Positions 1 through 11,212 are shown, counted from the stretch's first letter. The stretch is DNA of 64,000 nt from Phyto melanocephala (GCA_941918925.1 OW799236.1:86144213-86208212); one strand, 5' to 3'. The notes: generated by a model not told the origin, from the letters alone. Translations and numbers: made by a program.

Positions 1-1224
1 AAAAAACCATGTTTGCAAAATTTCAGAATCGTACATATAGTTTTGTCAGTTTTATTACGTTTTAAATTTGAAATATACACTGTGCGGTATAAAATTTCGT
101 ACATTTTTATCTATAACTCTTTTCCTAATTCATAGATTAAAGCGATTTTCAGGGAAAAATATTCTTTTGACTCGATAAATATATATTCGAAGTTTCATGA
201 CTACGTTTATGCGTCTGGACACAATTCAAAAGTGAAAGTGGGCGTTATAGTAGGCGTGCCAAAGTTGTTTTTGCTAATGAGTACAACTTAGGTGTTTCAA
301 TATAGTCATTTATTATTCCAAAATCTTTATTAAAAGAGAGATTATATGAATTTTAGGTAAAACGTTATATGGGAGGTGGGTGTAAAAGTGGGCGTGGCAC
401 CTTAATTTTTTGGCATAGTAATGAAATTGCCTAGGGGGATAGACGTAGCAAAATTTATCATCATACCTCTAATTTTAGCGGTTTTATGAGCTTTTAAATT
501 TCATTAACGGTAGATAACGTGAAAAGTGGGCGTTATAGTAGGCGTGTCAAAGTTATTTTTGCGAATGAGTACAACTTAGGTGTTTCAATACAGTCCTTTA
601 TTATTCCAAAATCTTTATTAATAGAGAAATTATATGAATTTTAGTTAAAACGTTATATGGGAGGTGGGCGTAAAAGTGGGCGTGGCACATTGATTTGCCG
701 TTACAAGAAAGCGTGTCACCAAAAAGCAAAGTGTGCAAAATTTCAGAGTCGTACATCCAATTTTGTTGCTTTTATGACGTTTTTGTTTTTAAATATACCG
801 AAAAATACACTGTGCGGTATAAATTTTCGTACATTTTTATCGATAACTCCTCTCCTAATGCATAGATTTAGACAAGTTTCGGGGAAAAATATTGTCTTTA
901 CCCAGGAAATATATATTCGAAGTTTCATGAGTCTACGTTAAGGCGTTTGGACACAATTCCCTTTTATTCGATGTTCGAAGGACACGGTTTTTTCGACCTA
1001 CTCTTGCTTTTCGAGCTATAACTCTCTTCCTAATATTCCGATTTAGCCCATTTTCAATACCAAACAAACCTTGTCTATAAGAAAGATTCTGGCAAAATTT
1101 GAGCCCATTAGCTTTTTCGGTGCGACCTCTATCGTGCTTTCAACAGACGGACAGACGGACAGACGGACGGACATAGCTAGATCGTCATAAAATCAAACCA
1201 CGATTCAGGTGGCGGGTATAAAAA
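1..1224 (+). repeat. DINE-1/mini-me-like interspersed repeat, group A
   Basis: Two tandem stretches carry GTGGGCGTTATAGTAGGCGT and GGAGGTGGGCGTAAAAGTGG. A conserved core follows that mentions 'tacactgtgcggtataaa', then a (GGAC AGAC)n tract at 1147-1172 and the terminal GGCGGGTATAAAA. Other copies lie at 16365-17330 (inverted), 20745-21243 and 26226-26915. The alternating GTCC/GTCT proto-microsatellite next to a TATA-rich core is the described hallmark of mini-me/DINE-1 non-autonomous Helitron-type elements of Diptera. That classification is by resemblance. The open frame at 657-941 lies inside the repeat and is not a gene. Confidence 0.6.
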
Positions 1225-2097
1225 AAACACACATATAATTCAGAAAAATTCATGAAATCTTTATTTGAATCGATAGTACGGTCCATATAATTTAACGTTT
1301 AAAGATTATTTCATGCAAATGTTGAACGTGACTGCGCCTCAAATGGTCCGTCCGCTTAGTCCAATTTTGGCATACTGTTTCCAACATTTCGGCCGGTATC
1401 TCATGAATAAATGCTTCAATGTTGTCTTCCAATGCGTCAATTGAAGTGGGCATGTGGGCTTTAACATAGCCCTACAAAAATAGTCTAAAGGCGTTAAGTC
1501 GCACGATCTAGGCGGCCAATTGACCGGTCCCGAACGTGAAATAAAATGTTCACCGAACTTGCCTCTCAATGAGTCCATTGTTAAGCGTGCTGTGTGGCAT
1601 GTGGCACCGTCTTGTTGAAACCACATGTCATGCAAATCAAGCTCTTGTATTTTGGGCAAAAAAAAGTTGGATATCATCTCACGGTAGCGCTCACCATTCA
1701 CAGTTACATTACGATTTGCATCATCTTTGAAGAAGTACGGTCCAATGATGCCATCAGCCCATAAACCGCATCAAACTGGATGCATTGGTAGTTATTACAA
1801 TGCTTCTGGCTGATCTTCACTCCAAAATCGACAATTCTGCTTATTAACGTACCCATTGAGCCAAAAATGAGCTTCGTCGCTGAACACAATTTTTCGATAA
1901 GAAGCGAGCGATGAACTTTCTTAACAGTGCACACATTTTGATAATAAAATTCAATAATTTGCAAGCGTTGTTCGTTTGTAAGACGATTCATGGTTAAATT
2001 ATAGACCAAACTGAAGATGTTTGCAACAAAACACGAAACGTGCGTCAGCTGTTTAAACCTGTGTTGCCAAAAAGATAATAGCTAAAAAATCACCCTT
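1225..2097 (-). mobile_element. DD41D mariner-like element, copy 1 (defective)
   Basis: Tc1/mariner-superfamily copy on the minus strand. The high-coordinate terminus reads TAAAGGGTGATTTTTTAGC, with the TA of the target site at 2098-2099. The low-coordinate terminus is missing or fused to the preceding DINE-like repeat. It holds a broken transposase at 1292-1991. The element is of the class with 41 residues between the second and third catalytic aspartates (rosa/Visitor type). Confidence 0.8.
1292..1991 (-). pseudogene. DD41D transposase pseudogene, copy 1
   Basis: The reading starts at ATG 1991 with MNRLTNEQRLQIIEFYYQN, the first helix-turn-helix of the DNA-binding domain. After about 30 residues it jumps, out of frame, to the sequence for SYRKIVFSDEAHFWL with the first catalytic aspartate. 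Most of the DNA-binding domain and linker is therefore deleted. Further on WFQQDGATCHTA holds the second aspartate, and PPRSCDLTPLDYF the third, exactly 41 residues later. More frameshifts occur near 1704 and 1345, and the C-terminus resumes as HLHEIIFK before TAA at 1292. A full-length relative would be about 340 residues. Not functional. Confidence 0.85.
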
Positions 2098-2274
2098 TAT
2101 TTCAACGGCATTTTGGAAACACAGGTAAAGTTATATTTTAATTAAAATTACCAACAAAACATTGTACAACTATTATACACCATACGACATATAAGTGCTA
2201 TTATAAGTTGTGAAATAAACAAACGTGCTTGTAAAACCAAAAATATGATCCACTACATGTCAGACGGAACGTGC

Positions 2275-2590
2275 TTAAGGAGCAAATACACGGCATGTTT
2301 TTTACATCTGACTTTTCAAATTCTCCACTGCTAATACAAACATGTCGTGTGTTACTTTTAAAACATTACTTCTGTAAAAAAACATGTGTTGAGACATCTG
2401 ACAATATTTTAATTAGAGTGCGCTCTATTTTCTTCTGTCAAAACATGTGACATCAGCCGTTGGCAGAAATTTCTGCTGCTGCAATGCAGTCAGCGTAAAA
2501 GTACAATTCTGATAGACATGTAGATTTACATATGTCTCACAAATTTTAAAGTCAGATGTAAAAAACATGCCGTGTATTATAGCCTTTAGA
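2275..2590. repeat. MITE with 31-bp terminal inverted repeats
   Basis: AATACACGGCATGTTTTTTA (2285 on) recurs inverted as TAAAAAACATGCCGTGTATT up to 2578. The match runs about 31 bp perfectly and continues weakly outward through a TAAGG/CCTTTA pair. The interior has no coding capacity. The superfamily is unclear because no convincing target-site duplication is seen. Confidence 0.7.
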
Positions 2591-3069
2591 CTGTGCTACT
2601 GCTCTACTTGGTACAGGGACTATCGTTGTGAGAATTTGGTAAAATTGGGGCTTTTTAGTACAAACATAATTTAAATATTTATCGGTAAAATATATATTTT
2701 GAAGAGACATTACTTATATAGGAAAATTAAGAAAGGATCGGTACATAATTAATCCCACAAGCTGCACAAAATATATTACTAAAAGTCATACTATAAATGT
2801 GAACACTTAACTAATTAGTGGTTTTAAAATTGTCTGCCTAACAAGGCTGTTACCTTTTCGTCATTCTGAGGCGATATTTACTGAGCGAAAAGTTTGCCAT
2901 TTACGAATATGAATTGTTTGAAAATAGTTTTAACTTAAACTTTAAAACCCAAACAGGGCTTACAGTGTAATTTTGGTAAAAATATTCAGCCCAACGACAC
3001 CTACAGATCAAAGTCAGTCACTTTTTTCCGGTGCGATAATTTTATGCTACAATTTCCGTTATTGATATA

Positions 3070-3399
3070 CAGTCGTGTCTGGCAATAGTGAACTAATTTT
3101 TGCAAGGCTTGTTCATAGTCTTCAGGTTGTTCTCTATATCAAGGTTGAAAATTTGGTTAAAAAACTCGTTTTATTTTCTAAAAATACATACTTACATGTA
3201 AATGCAATAGCTGATTAGAACCCATTTGTACAAAAAAGAAAATATATTTGCATATGTATTTAAGTTTAATAAAAGAATTGTTGTTGAAGTTGTTTTCAAA
3301 ATATTGTTCACTATTAGAGTTTTTCACTACTTAGAGTACTCCACGCAAAAATTTTGGTGTTCACTATATGGAGGTGTTCACTATATCCAGACACGACTG
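3070..3399. mobile_element. Tc1/mariner-type MITE (330 bp)
   Basis: The ends read CAGTCGTGTCTGGCAATAGT and, inverted, CAGTCGTGTCTGGATATAGT, about 22 of 24 bases matching. They are flanked on both sides by TA (3068-3069 and 3400-3401), the target duplication of Tc1/mariner elements. There is no transposase inside. It sits next to a fragment of a different mariner-like element at 3414-3455, which it may have interrupted. Confidence 0.8.
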
Positions 3400-3413
3400 T
3401 AATCAACAAATGA

Positions 3414-3455
3414 GAAATGAGCTTCGTCGCTAAAGAAAATTTTATTCGAAAAATC
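3414..3455 (-). pseudogene. Mariner-like transposase scrap
   Basis: On the minus strand the sequence encodes SNKIFFSDEAHF, the segment around the first catalytic aspartate of DD41D-type transposases. Nothing else of the gene is recognisable nearby. It lies directly beside the TA-flanked MITE at 3070-3399. Confidence 0.5.
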
Positions 3456-3734
3456 AGCATTAAATCCTATTGATTTCTGCTCTTCGATTGTTTAAAGATC
3501 AACATGCGTAATTGGCAAACTTTTCACTTAATAAATGACACTTCAGATGACAAATCTTCAACAGCTAACACTCTTGCCAGACCGGTGGTTATGGAAACAA
3601 TAAATCGATAACCCTTTAACGTCTTAAATTGCTTCCCAAAATATTTTATTTATATTTATTACTGTGTATATATTTAATTTTACTACGTACTGTATTTCAG
3701 TAAATGCATAAGCATAATATATAATTCTACTTAC

Positions 3735-3887
3735 GTTGTATCCTCAATAGTATCGTTATTTGATCAGAATCAGCAAAAGTCGATGTGATGCGCATTGCAC
3801 GACATGTATATTCACCAGCATCTGCCTGTGTTACATTCTTGATGTAGAGACCATTCGACATTGGTATATATTTTGTGTTACTGGTAA
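3735..3887 (-). CDS. fipi: Ig-domain adhesion protein, internal exon (end of Ig2), fipi-like
   Basis: Exon of the minus-strand Ig gene. It is bounded by an acceptor ending TTTACAG above 3887 and a GTAAGT donor below 3735, is 153 nt long and has phase 1 at both ends. The reading continues from the exon at 9509-9640 and contains NGLYIKNVTQADAGEYTCRA. The D-x-G-x-Y-x-C motif is the second-cysteine strand of an I-set immunoglobulin domain, and it pairs with the cysteine in the preceding exon. The exon closes with a linker ending LLRIQ and one base of the next codon. That next exon lies beyond the left edge of the window, where further Ig or FNIII domains would be expected. From memory, fipi (CG15630) of Drosophila matches well across this join. 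Fas2 is a more distant relative. The family assignment is inference from motif similarity, while the exon itself is well supported by splice sites and frame. Confidence 0.85.
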
Positions 3888-4587
3888 CTGTAAATCAATC
3901 AAGAGAAATAAATATGTAGTAGAACAGATTTTTATAAAACCATTTGTATATGCGCAAATGGTAATAAAATAAGGACTTTAGAATGCACTTTTCCTAAATC
4001 TTAAATAATAGAAGGGATTTAAGAAAATATTTTATACTTATACTATGTTCACACACGCGTCTTAATTGTCAATTTATAATATTCTTGCAAATAAAGGCCT
4101 TAATTGAGCTCAATTTACCATACTAAAAATAACTTTTAAATTGAGCAATATATAATTTATTGTTTCACTTATTGTACAATTGTGAGAAGTATGTTTAGTG
4201 AGAAAAAACTTCTATAGGTGGCATTCCTAATGTGAAACAAATAAATATACAAAAAACAAAAAGTAAGAAAATGGCAAATGGTTGATGGAAATTGTAATAA
4301 AGTGTTTTAATAAATTCAAATACATAGATATAAGAATATATATGTATAAATATAATTGTAAATATATATTATGAAAAGTAAAAAAAACTGAAGAGAAGGC
4401 ATTATTTGATTTTTCGGTTCTTTTTTTTTATGTATGAAGTTTGACAATTTCCGGAGTCGAAATCATTTTTTTAATATGTAGTTTGACATACTCCAGAACA
4501 CAAAAAAATAGTCAGCTGTGCTGGCACCGCTACCTTGTATAAGTGTACCCTGGTCTGAACAGGGTATTATTCAATACAATTGTTTAA

Positions 4588-5369
4588 AAAACAAGTAAGA
4601 GCGCTATATTCGGCCGTGCCGAACCTTATATACCTTTCACAACGTGTTGTCATGCAATAACAGTAGTTTGTATAACTATTCATCCCATATGAAATACGTA
4701 CATACATATAAAAAAATACATATATAAAAACGTCCCATTGTAAAATTATAAATTCACGCATGTATGTAAAAAAAACAAAAAAAAAAAATTATTATGTATA
4801 TAATATATATAAAACAAAAAAAAATAAAAAAAAAATTAAAAAAAAAAATAATAAAAATATAAATAATATATTAAATAAAAAATAAAAAAAAAAATAAAAA
4901 AAAATTTAAAAAAAAATTTAAAAAAAATAAAAAAAAAATTTTTTTTGGCTCAGCTGGGATTCGATGCCACGTTTTCTCTAACCAGTATACACGTTTGTAT
5001 GTATGTATTTTGTTGTTGTAATGTTGTTTTTGTGAAAAAAAAAATCGAGGTGGTCGTGGGTTTTTGCTCATATCTCAGTTGTTTATGTACCGATGTTTCT
5101 GATTTTCAATACCGATCTACTCCTGAATATTTCTGATATTTTAATACCTTATCCGGGTCCAACCTATGTCTGGGGGCTTCAAAAAGTTGATTTCAACATA
5201 CACACGGACAGACGGTCAGACGGACAGACTGACAGGGTTTAATCGACTCCCCTATTCATAAGCTTTCAGAAAATATATACTTTATGGGGTCGGAAACGAA
5301 AATTGTAGAAATTTCACACGGAATGACAAACATATATATACCCTTTTTCACTGTGTGAAGGGTATAAAA
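4588..5369 (+). repeat. Mini-me-like repeat, group B, first copy
   Basis: Begins with AAGTAAGAGCGCTATATTCG and the small palindrome TTCGGCCGTGCCGAA. It then runs through TATACCTTTCAC, a nearly pure A/T low-complexity stretch (4768-4945), a tRNA-B-box-like segment (GGGATTCGATGCC, 4965-4977), the core TTGATTTCAACATACACACG and a (GGACAGAC)n tract around 5205-5235. It ends in GAAGGGTATAAAA. This is the most complete group-B copy. Inverted copies lie at 32922-33828, 51970-52942 and 56005-56625. Confidence 0.6.
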
Positions 5370-6017
5370 ACATCCCAATGTAAAATTTTAAATTTACGTA
5401 TGTATGTTAAAAGAAAAAAAAATAAAAAAAAAAATTTAAAAAAAAAATTTTAAAAAAATTAAAAAAAATTTTTTTTTTTTAAATAATTAAAATACATATA
5501 ATTAATATAAAACAAAAAAAAAATAAAAAAAAATTTTTAAAAAAAAAAATTTAAAAAATATATATATATAATATAATAAAAAAAAAATTAAAAAAAAAAA
5601 ATAAAAAAAAATATAAAACAATTTTTTGGCTCAGCTGGTATTCGATGCCACGTTTTCTCTATCCAGTATACACGTTTGTATGTATGTATGTTGTTGTTGT
5701 AATGTTGTTTTTGTGAAAAAAAAATCGAGGTGGTCCTGGGTTTTTGCTCATATCTCAGTTGTTTATGTACCGATATTTCTGATTTTCAATACCAATCTAC
5801 TCCCGAATATTTCTGATATTTAAATACCTCACCCGGGTCCAAGCGATGTCGAGGGGCTTCAAAAAGTTGATTTCAACATACACACGGACAGACGGACAGA
5901 CTGACAGAGCTTAATCGACTCCCCTATTCATAAGCTTTCAGAAAATATATACTTTATGTGGTCGGAAATGAAAATTGTAGAAATTTCACACGGAATGACA
6001 AACCTATATATACCCTT
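5370..6017 (+). repeat. Partial tandem duplicate of the group-B repeat
   Basis: This block repeats the inner two-thirds of the preceding element in the same orientation: the segment after CATCCCAATGTAAAATTTTA, a second A/T-only stretch (5405-5625), the TTCGATGCCACGTTTTCTCT segment, the (GGACAGAC)n tract at 5886-5908 and ATACCCTTTT. It lacks the 5' palindrome. Unequal exchange or replication slippage of one copy is the simplest explanation. Two short methionine frames in both copies (4945 and 5626) are parallel open frames in a repeat. Confidence 0.6.
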
Positions 6018-6867
6018 TTATTTTCGAATTTTAACAAATTTTAATTTATTCGTCTGAGTTATGTTCTCTTAAAACCTGTGACAACTAAGAAAGAATTTTC
6101 GGGTGTATAAGCCTCAACCAGCCGTTCTGGCCACAACGAAATTCCGTAAACCACCTTCTTACTATTAGAAGCTTACCATAGTATTTATCAAGCTTCATGT
6201 TGCTCTGAGTGATGGATTTTTGCACAAAAAAATAAAATAATCAAATCTTGCATTTGTGCACTTATAATGACTGTCAAACATAAACAAAACGAAGCAGCTT
6301 GTTTAAATTTTGATAGGCGTTAGCTGACAGATGTATGTTGACAAGAGTGGTATTGTCCTTTCAGTTAAGAGGTAGGAAGTTTAAAGCTGACTTATTGACC
6401 CGCAAGGCAAACCATTTAATGGATTAATGGTTTCCAATATAGAAGAAATCAAATATCAATTGTCATGTGTTCGTTTCTTGTATTAAATATTTAGTCCACA
6501 CAGTAGTATCTCCAAAAACGACCTACGTTATTAAACCAGTGAATTTTTGTAATCCCAGAGAAAATTACCGAAAGATGTTGGTTAGTTAATGTGATTCAAT
6601 CACACGAACACTCAAATATATTCACTTTAGTTATCTGTTTTGACAAGAACTTGTCAATTTAAAAATTAAGACCTGGTAAATCGAACCTATAGCCGTGACA
6701 GACCTGAAAAGATAATTCAATCTAGTAGCAATGTAGTGGCGCAAAAAAAACTACTTTTCCAAGTATATTGTATTTAAGGCTAAATATTCGCAGAAAAGGT
6801 GGAAAAGGACCTTCTCTTTTCAAATATGACTACAACTCATAAATAAATTTACTATTTATATCCTTAA

Positions 6868-7172
6868 TTCAGCCATTTAATCGCAACAATGATTATTTTC
6901 AACTTATCATAAAGATGTTGGGACTTTATATTTTATTTTCGGAGCTTTATCAGGAATAATTGGTCCTTCTTTAAGTTTATAATGTAATTGTTACGGCTCA
7001 TGCTTTTATTATATTTTTTTTAAAGTTAGACATACCAATTATAATTGGAGGATTTGGTAATTGATTAGTTCCTCTAATATTAGATGCACCAGATATAGCT
7101 TTTCCACGAATAAATAATATAAATTTTTGACTTTTACCTCCTGCTTTAACTATACTACTAATAAGTAGTGTA
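6868..7172 (+). pseudogene. Nuclear mitochondrial insertion (NUMT): tRNA-Tyr edge plus 5' cox1
   Basis: Starts with TTCAGCCATTTAATCGCAAC, the junction of the dipteran tRNA-Tyr gene and cox1, where cox1 starts at TCG (6881). It then encodes HKDVGTLYFIFGA, an SGIIG stretch, VTAHAFI, PIIIGGFGNW and the LLPPALT segment in the mitochondrial code. TGA is read as Trp at two places. About 60 bp of cox1 (the IRAELGHPG... region) are missing between 6975 and 6985, and a small indel lies near 7020. Recognisable homology fades after 7172. It sits in the intron between exons 9509-9640 and 3735-3887. Confidence 0.9.
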
Positions 7173-9508
7173 GTTAAAGGGAAGCCCGAGTCAACGCAGT
7201 GACTGTTAATACCTTCAAATACCCCAATGATTACGGATCATACGCTGCGTTTAAAATTTGAATAACTAAGTGTAGTAAATAATGTCACTTAAGAGACAGT
7301 TGTTTTTAGCATCGCAATGATGGGCTCGTTTTAACAGCCTTTAACATTTATGGCTGTAGCGCTCGAATTATCGCAACAGTGTTGATCTTGAGTTCAAGGA
7401 TTATTTCGAGCTTGTTCTTATATACTCGCTCCTTTAGATAAGCCCAAAGAAAATATTCCAAAATACAACTATGTTTCAGGTCTATTTTTTAGAGGAGGAT
7501 GCAAAAAAAGTTTTGCCATAAACCGATACTGTTCTATATACACGGTTAATTTTTGGCATTTATATGAATATCTTAACAATTACTATCATTTTCTTGGCAT
7601 AAATGAAAGTAAATGAATTGTAAAAAGAATATTTTCTTCATACTTAAATCGATATGATATGAGGACATGTAATCTATAGACTAAATAAATAAATAGAATG
7701 AGCTGCTTTAGGATATTTATCAAACAATACAGGGCAACCAACACATTTCATCCTGGATCTATTTGTTTATATTTTGATGTTAAGTTTGTTGAACAGATTA
7801 AACCTATGTAATTGGAACATAGTCGAAAAGTTGGCTCATTATAGAAAGTGAAATGCATGAAAATAATTCTTTCTTTTTTTGTCGATAGAGAGACTTCCGT
7901 GCATTTTCTCTTTTACAAATGAGGGAATTTTTCAAAGTAACTTCATCACTAAACAAAATATGTCAAATTGTGCTCGCAGTACCACTTTCACACTTAAGCT
8001 CTACTTTCGAAATAATTTTGCACAATTCATAAGCCTTGATCTACCGTTGGTCTATTCAAAATAAGCACAAATTATAATAGAGTAACCATTTCAAACTCTT
8101 GTTCCAAATAAAGGGGGTTATAAATATAAATATTTATATGTATGTATGTACTAAAGAGCTGCACAAGCATAAAAAAATGACTAACGAATAATCTCATTAA
8201 ATTTCAAAAAGTATGTGTATAGTACTCTCTCATTGCAAAATATTTACATACTTGGAAGAATATGGGGTTTGCTTTGCGATAAAAACATTGAAAAATTGAA
8301 CAAGGCTGAAACAGAACAACGTAATACATAATAAAATAAAGCTGAATCAGAAAAAAGATGAAATAAAACATTTAAACTGAAATAGAACATTCAAACAGGT
8401 TTATATGTTTGGATAGTAGACCTATACCAAAGAAAATTTTTCTTAGAGGTAAACAGTTGCGTATAACTTTTAATGTTCTGTTATAAGATTATTTTATATG
8501 TATTAGCAGATTTGCTTATAACAAAATATTTCTCTTTAAGCTGCCCTAAATGTTATTACTTAGTATTACTGCTGTTTAATATTTGTTTACACATTTTGTA
8601 TGTGTTCTATTGTACTTGATGTTTTGGCTATGATTTATCATTTCTTTCTTTCATTGTCGCTTTTTGTTTTGGTGTACTACACAGCAAAAAATATTATCAA
8701 AAGTTCATTTAAATTCAAACAAAAACTTGCCTGCAATTAATTTTCTTTTATATATTAATTTTTATTGTTTTTAAAAAAGTTAAGCTCAAATCTTGTTTTA
8801 AATAAAATTACATTGAAAAAGGAAACTGATTTTTTTTACATTTTTTTTTTGTTCAAATTCAAAATTTTAGTGATTGGTCCTAATATAAATAAAATTTTAC
8901 TTGCTTCTATAAATTTCACTATTGAATCCGAAATTTATTTTTTTCGGAATACTTTTGATAAAAATACAAGTACTCACAAAGTTGTAGGAAACAACCTTTC
9001 GAGTGATGATTAATGTAGTGAAAGTAATGCTTTGTTATTTATGTTTATACTGACATATAGTGAGTGGAAGTAGTGTGAATTAGAACACATAACTCTAAGA
9101 ACATTTTATGCAGCTCTTTATTGTATACATATAGGATATAAAGGGGTCATAGCAAATATATAGTAACATTTATTTTGATAAAAAAATAAGTAATCGTGTT
9201 CTTTTTCTGGTGATTCGAAATTTGTAATTAAATAATAATAAACCAGAGATTTGACAAACGCCGCTTAAAAAACGTGACCGCCATTAACTAACAACATTGT
9301 ATTGATTGTATTAGAATACCCTTTATTTTCTCATTCTTTATTTAACAATATGTCAAGTGTGGCAAAACCAACAACCGTTAACTGTAATCACTTAACAGCT
9401 TCTTAGCAATAAACAACAAAATACCATATATTTTTCTTAACAACAACTGAAACAAGAGTAGCAAAAAACAATCAACAAAATGTATAAAACAAAAGCAATG
9501 ACACTTAC
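7173..9508. other. Intron sequence without recognised features
   Basis: AT-rich sequence between the NUMT and the Ig exon at 9509. The open frames at 7879-8064 and 8765-9013 have biased A/T composition, no recognisable motif and no start context. I see no gene or clear repeat here. Confidence 0.5.
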
Positions 9509-9640
9509 TTGTTATGGACTCTCCATTGAACAGCCATGAAATGGCAGGTGCTGGATCACCTTTTACTAAACAAAGAACGGTAGCATCACGACCTTCTCTA
9601 GCTGACTGCACCAGTTGCGTTTTATCAAAGGATATTTTTT
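9509..9640 (-). CDS. fipi: Ig-domain adhesion protein, internal exon (start of Ig2), fipi-like
   Basis: A 132-nt phase 1-1 exon. The acceptor reads TTTTTCATAG above 9640 and the donor GTAAGT lies below 9509. It joins exon 11099-11212 to give LVYQKISFDKTQLVQSAREG, then ATVLCLVKGDPAPAISWLFN. These are the first cysteine and the core tryptophan of an I-set Ig domain, with the G-x-P-x-P-x-I-x-W pattern of neural cell-adhesion molecules. The domain is completed by exon 3735-3887 after a 5.6-kb intron that contains a NUMT and several repeats. The protein is expected at the neuronal surface or secreted, by family. Opposite-strand open frames here are shadows. Confidence 0.88.
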
Positions 9641-10226
9641 CTATGAAAAACAAACAAGCGCAAAATAGAAAATGCGGAAAGAAATTTACACAATATGACA
9701 CAACAGCAACAACAGAAGTCAAACGGACAATAGAAATCAACAAGGACTTTAAACAAATCGAAATGAAAGAAGAAATGAAAATAAAACTAAAAAAACGAAA
9801 CAAAACAAACAAAAACATACTGTGTTATTGTAAGTGCAACGAATATTGTATCATATCGGGATGGCAACTTTTCAACAAGAATAATAGATGACTTTTTTGG
9901 ATGGATTGTTGGTTGCTTGGCTGGTTAACTGGACTGGACTAGTTATTTGTTGGTTCGTTGGCTGACGAAATAAATAAAAAGATTGAATATCTCTTTCAGT
10001 TGCCTTATTCATGCACATAAAAAGCAACCATTGGACCAGCAATAAAAAGCCAAGCGTAAATTGACAACAGGATTAGGATTTTGACCAGAAATAATAAACC
10101 AAAACAACAACATCAGCTACATAAAACTTAAAAACATCATCTGATTTCATTGCAATTACATTGTGCATGTACTAGTCTCTCAAGAAAAATGAGCTGCAAT
10201 TCAAAACCAAAATAAAAACTAAGACG

Positions 10227-10998
10227 CAAGGCCTATTAAATAAGGTCTGTGCAACTCTACAAAAACAAAAAGCAAAAAAAATATACGGGCATTTTGTTAG
10301 TGTAAAATTACTCTAAGGTAGTCAAAAACTGCTGACTAAAATACCAAAAATTTCATCCAGGTGAAATTATCAGTCCATCTGATGGGAAACGTTACTGTCA
10401 AACTCTATGCATAAAAAATTATTTTTTATGAGGTATTTGACAGAGAGCAGCACAGCAAATTCGCCGTTGCATATACCTGTATGAATATGCCCAACGCCTA
10501 TTAAATTTTGTGTTTTCATTTTGTTTAACAATTTTTTCAAGACAACAAAAATAAATTGTGTTAATAGTAAATATTTGCTAATAATATGGCTGATAAAGAT
10601 AAAATAGAAGTCTAGACGATGTCTTGAAGAAGCGTGCTGTTTCACAAGGTATGTTGGGCCAGAAAGATGCTCGTTTCGCTGCTGGTGTTGTACAAATGGT
10701 GCGTGAAGGCAAAATAGCTAATCGTTGTATTTTTTTGGCCTGTGAGCCAAGTAATGGCAAGGCTGCTATAGCTGTTGGTGTGGCTCAGTCCTTGGGTACA
10801 GAAATGCCTTTTACCAACATGTCCGGCTCGGAAATATATTCATAAGTTGAAAAATTATCAATCATAAGATTGAAAAATTGAAAAACATAAATGTCGCCCT
10901 AAAAAGGTAAACAAATTTTGACAACTGCGAGTAGTAAACATAGGGGAGCAAAAAACGATCAGCTGATTAGTTGAACAGACCTTATTTAATAGACCTTG
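10227..10998. mobile_element. hAT-type non-autonomous element carrying a reptin fragment
   Basis: The ends read CAAGGCCTATTAAATAAGGT and, inverted, CAAGGTCTATTAAATAAGGT, about 30 bp with two mismatches. They are flanked by a perfect 8-bp target duplication CTAAGACG (10219-10226 and 10999-11006), as made by hAT transposases. The interior holds a decayed MITE-like segment (about 10345-10490), a second TIR-like motif CAACGCCTATTAAAT at 10492, and a piece of a cellular gene at 10586-10845. The TIR resembles the CAAGGCATATCCATAAGG ends of the nested MITEs at 11.7-15.2 kb, so all are probably mobilised by one hAT transposase, which is not present in this window. Confidence 0.85.
10586..10845 (+). 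pseudogene. Captured reptin (RuvB-like 2) 5' fragment
   Basis: ATG 10586 opens MADKDKIEV, the N-terminus of the AAA+ helicase-family protein reptin (INO80, SWR1/Tip60 and R2TP complexes). After a deletion of roughly 18 codons that shifts frame, it continues with LDDVLKKRAVSQGMLGQKDA, VQMVREGKIA, a degraded Walker A (EPSNGKAAIA in place of EPSTGKTAIA) and PFTNMSGSEIYS. It stops at TAA 10843-10845. Only about the first 100 of some 460-480 residues are represented. About 80 bp upstream of the ATG may be its captured 5' leader. It lies wholly within the hAT-type element 10227-10998. Confidence 0.85.
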
Positions 10999-11098
10999 CT
11001 AAGACGTAAAAGAAGAAATAATAAAAAAAAAACTTAAAATTCTGTGAAAAATTGTCTACAGTTACAATTGAGGTTGTAGTAGTGGTAAAAATACATAC

Positions 11099-11212
11099 GA
11101 TATACTAATAACTCAAAGGATATTTCCTCTTTTATATCCTTCGAATTAACTTCACATGTCCAATTGCCCTTGTCCTCCAGTGCAATGTGTTCAAAGAATA
11201 ATGCCAACGATC
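11099..11212 (-). CDS. fipi: Ig-domain adhesion protein, internal exon (end of Ig1), fipi-like
   Basis: A 114-nt phase 1-1 exon with acceptor TTTTACAG above 11212 and donor GTATGT below 11099. Translation gives GSLALFFEHIALEDKGNWTC, then EVNSKDIKEEISFELLVY. The D-x-G-x-W-x-C motif is the second-cysteine strand of the first Ig domain and pairs with the cysteine at the N-terminal side in exon 19440-19874. The first codon is completed by the last base of that exon (a glycine). The intron towards 19440 is 8.2 kb and is filled by hAT-type MITEs and DINE-like repeats. The intron towards 9640 is 1.46 kb and contains the reptin-carrying hAT element. Confidence 0.88.

Noticed and set aside
657..941. 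94-residue plus frame
   Set aside because: It lies entirely in a DINE-like repeat that is present in several other copies without the frame.
9378..9818. 146-residue minus frame as a single exon
   Set aside because: Only 9509-9640 is bounded by splice sites and fits the Ig domain. The flanks are intron read-through.
9514..9891. 125-residue plus frame opposite the Ig exon
   Set aside because: Antisense shadow of the coding exon continuing into A-rich intron sequence.
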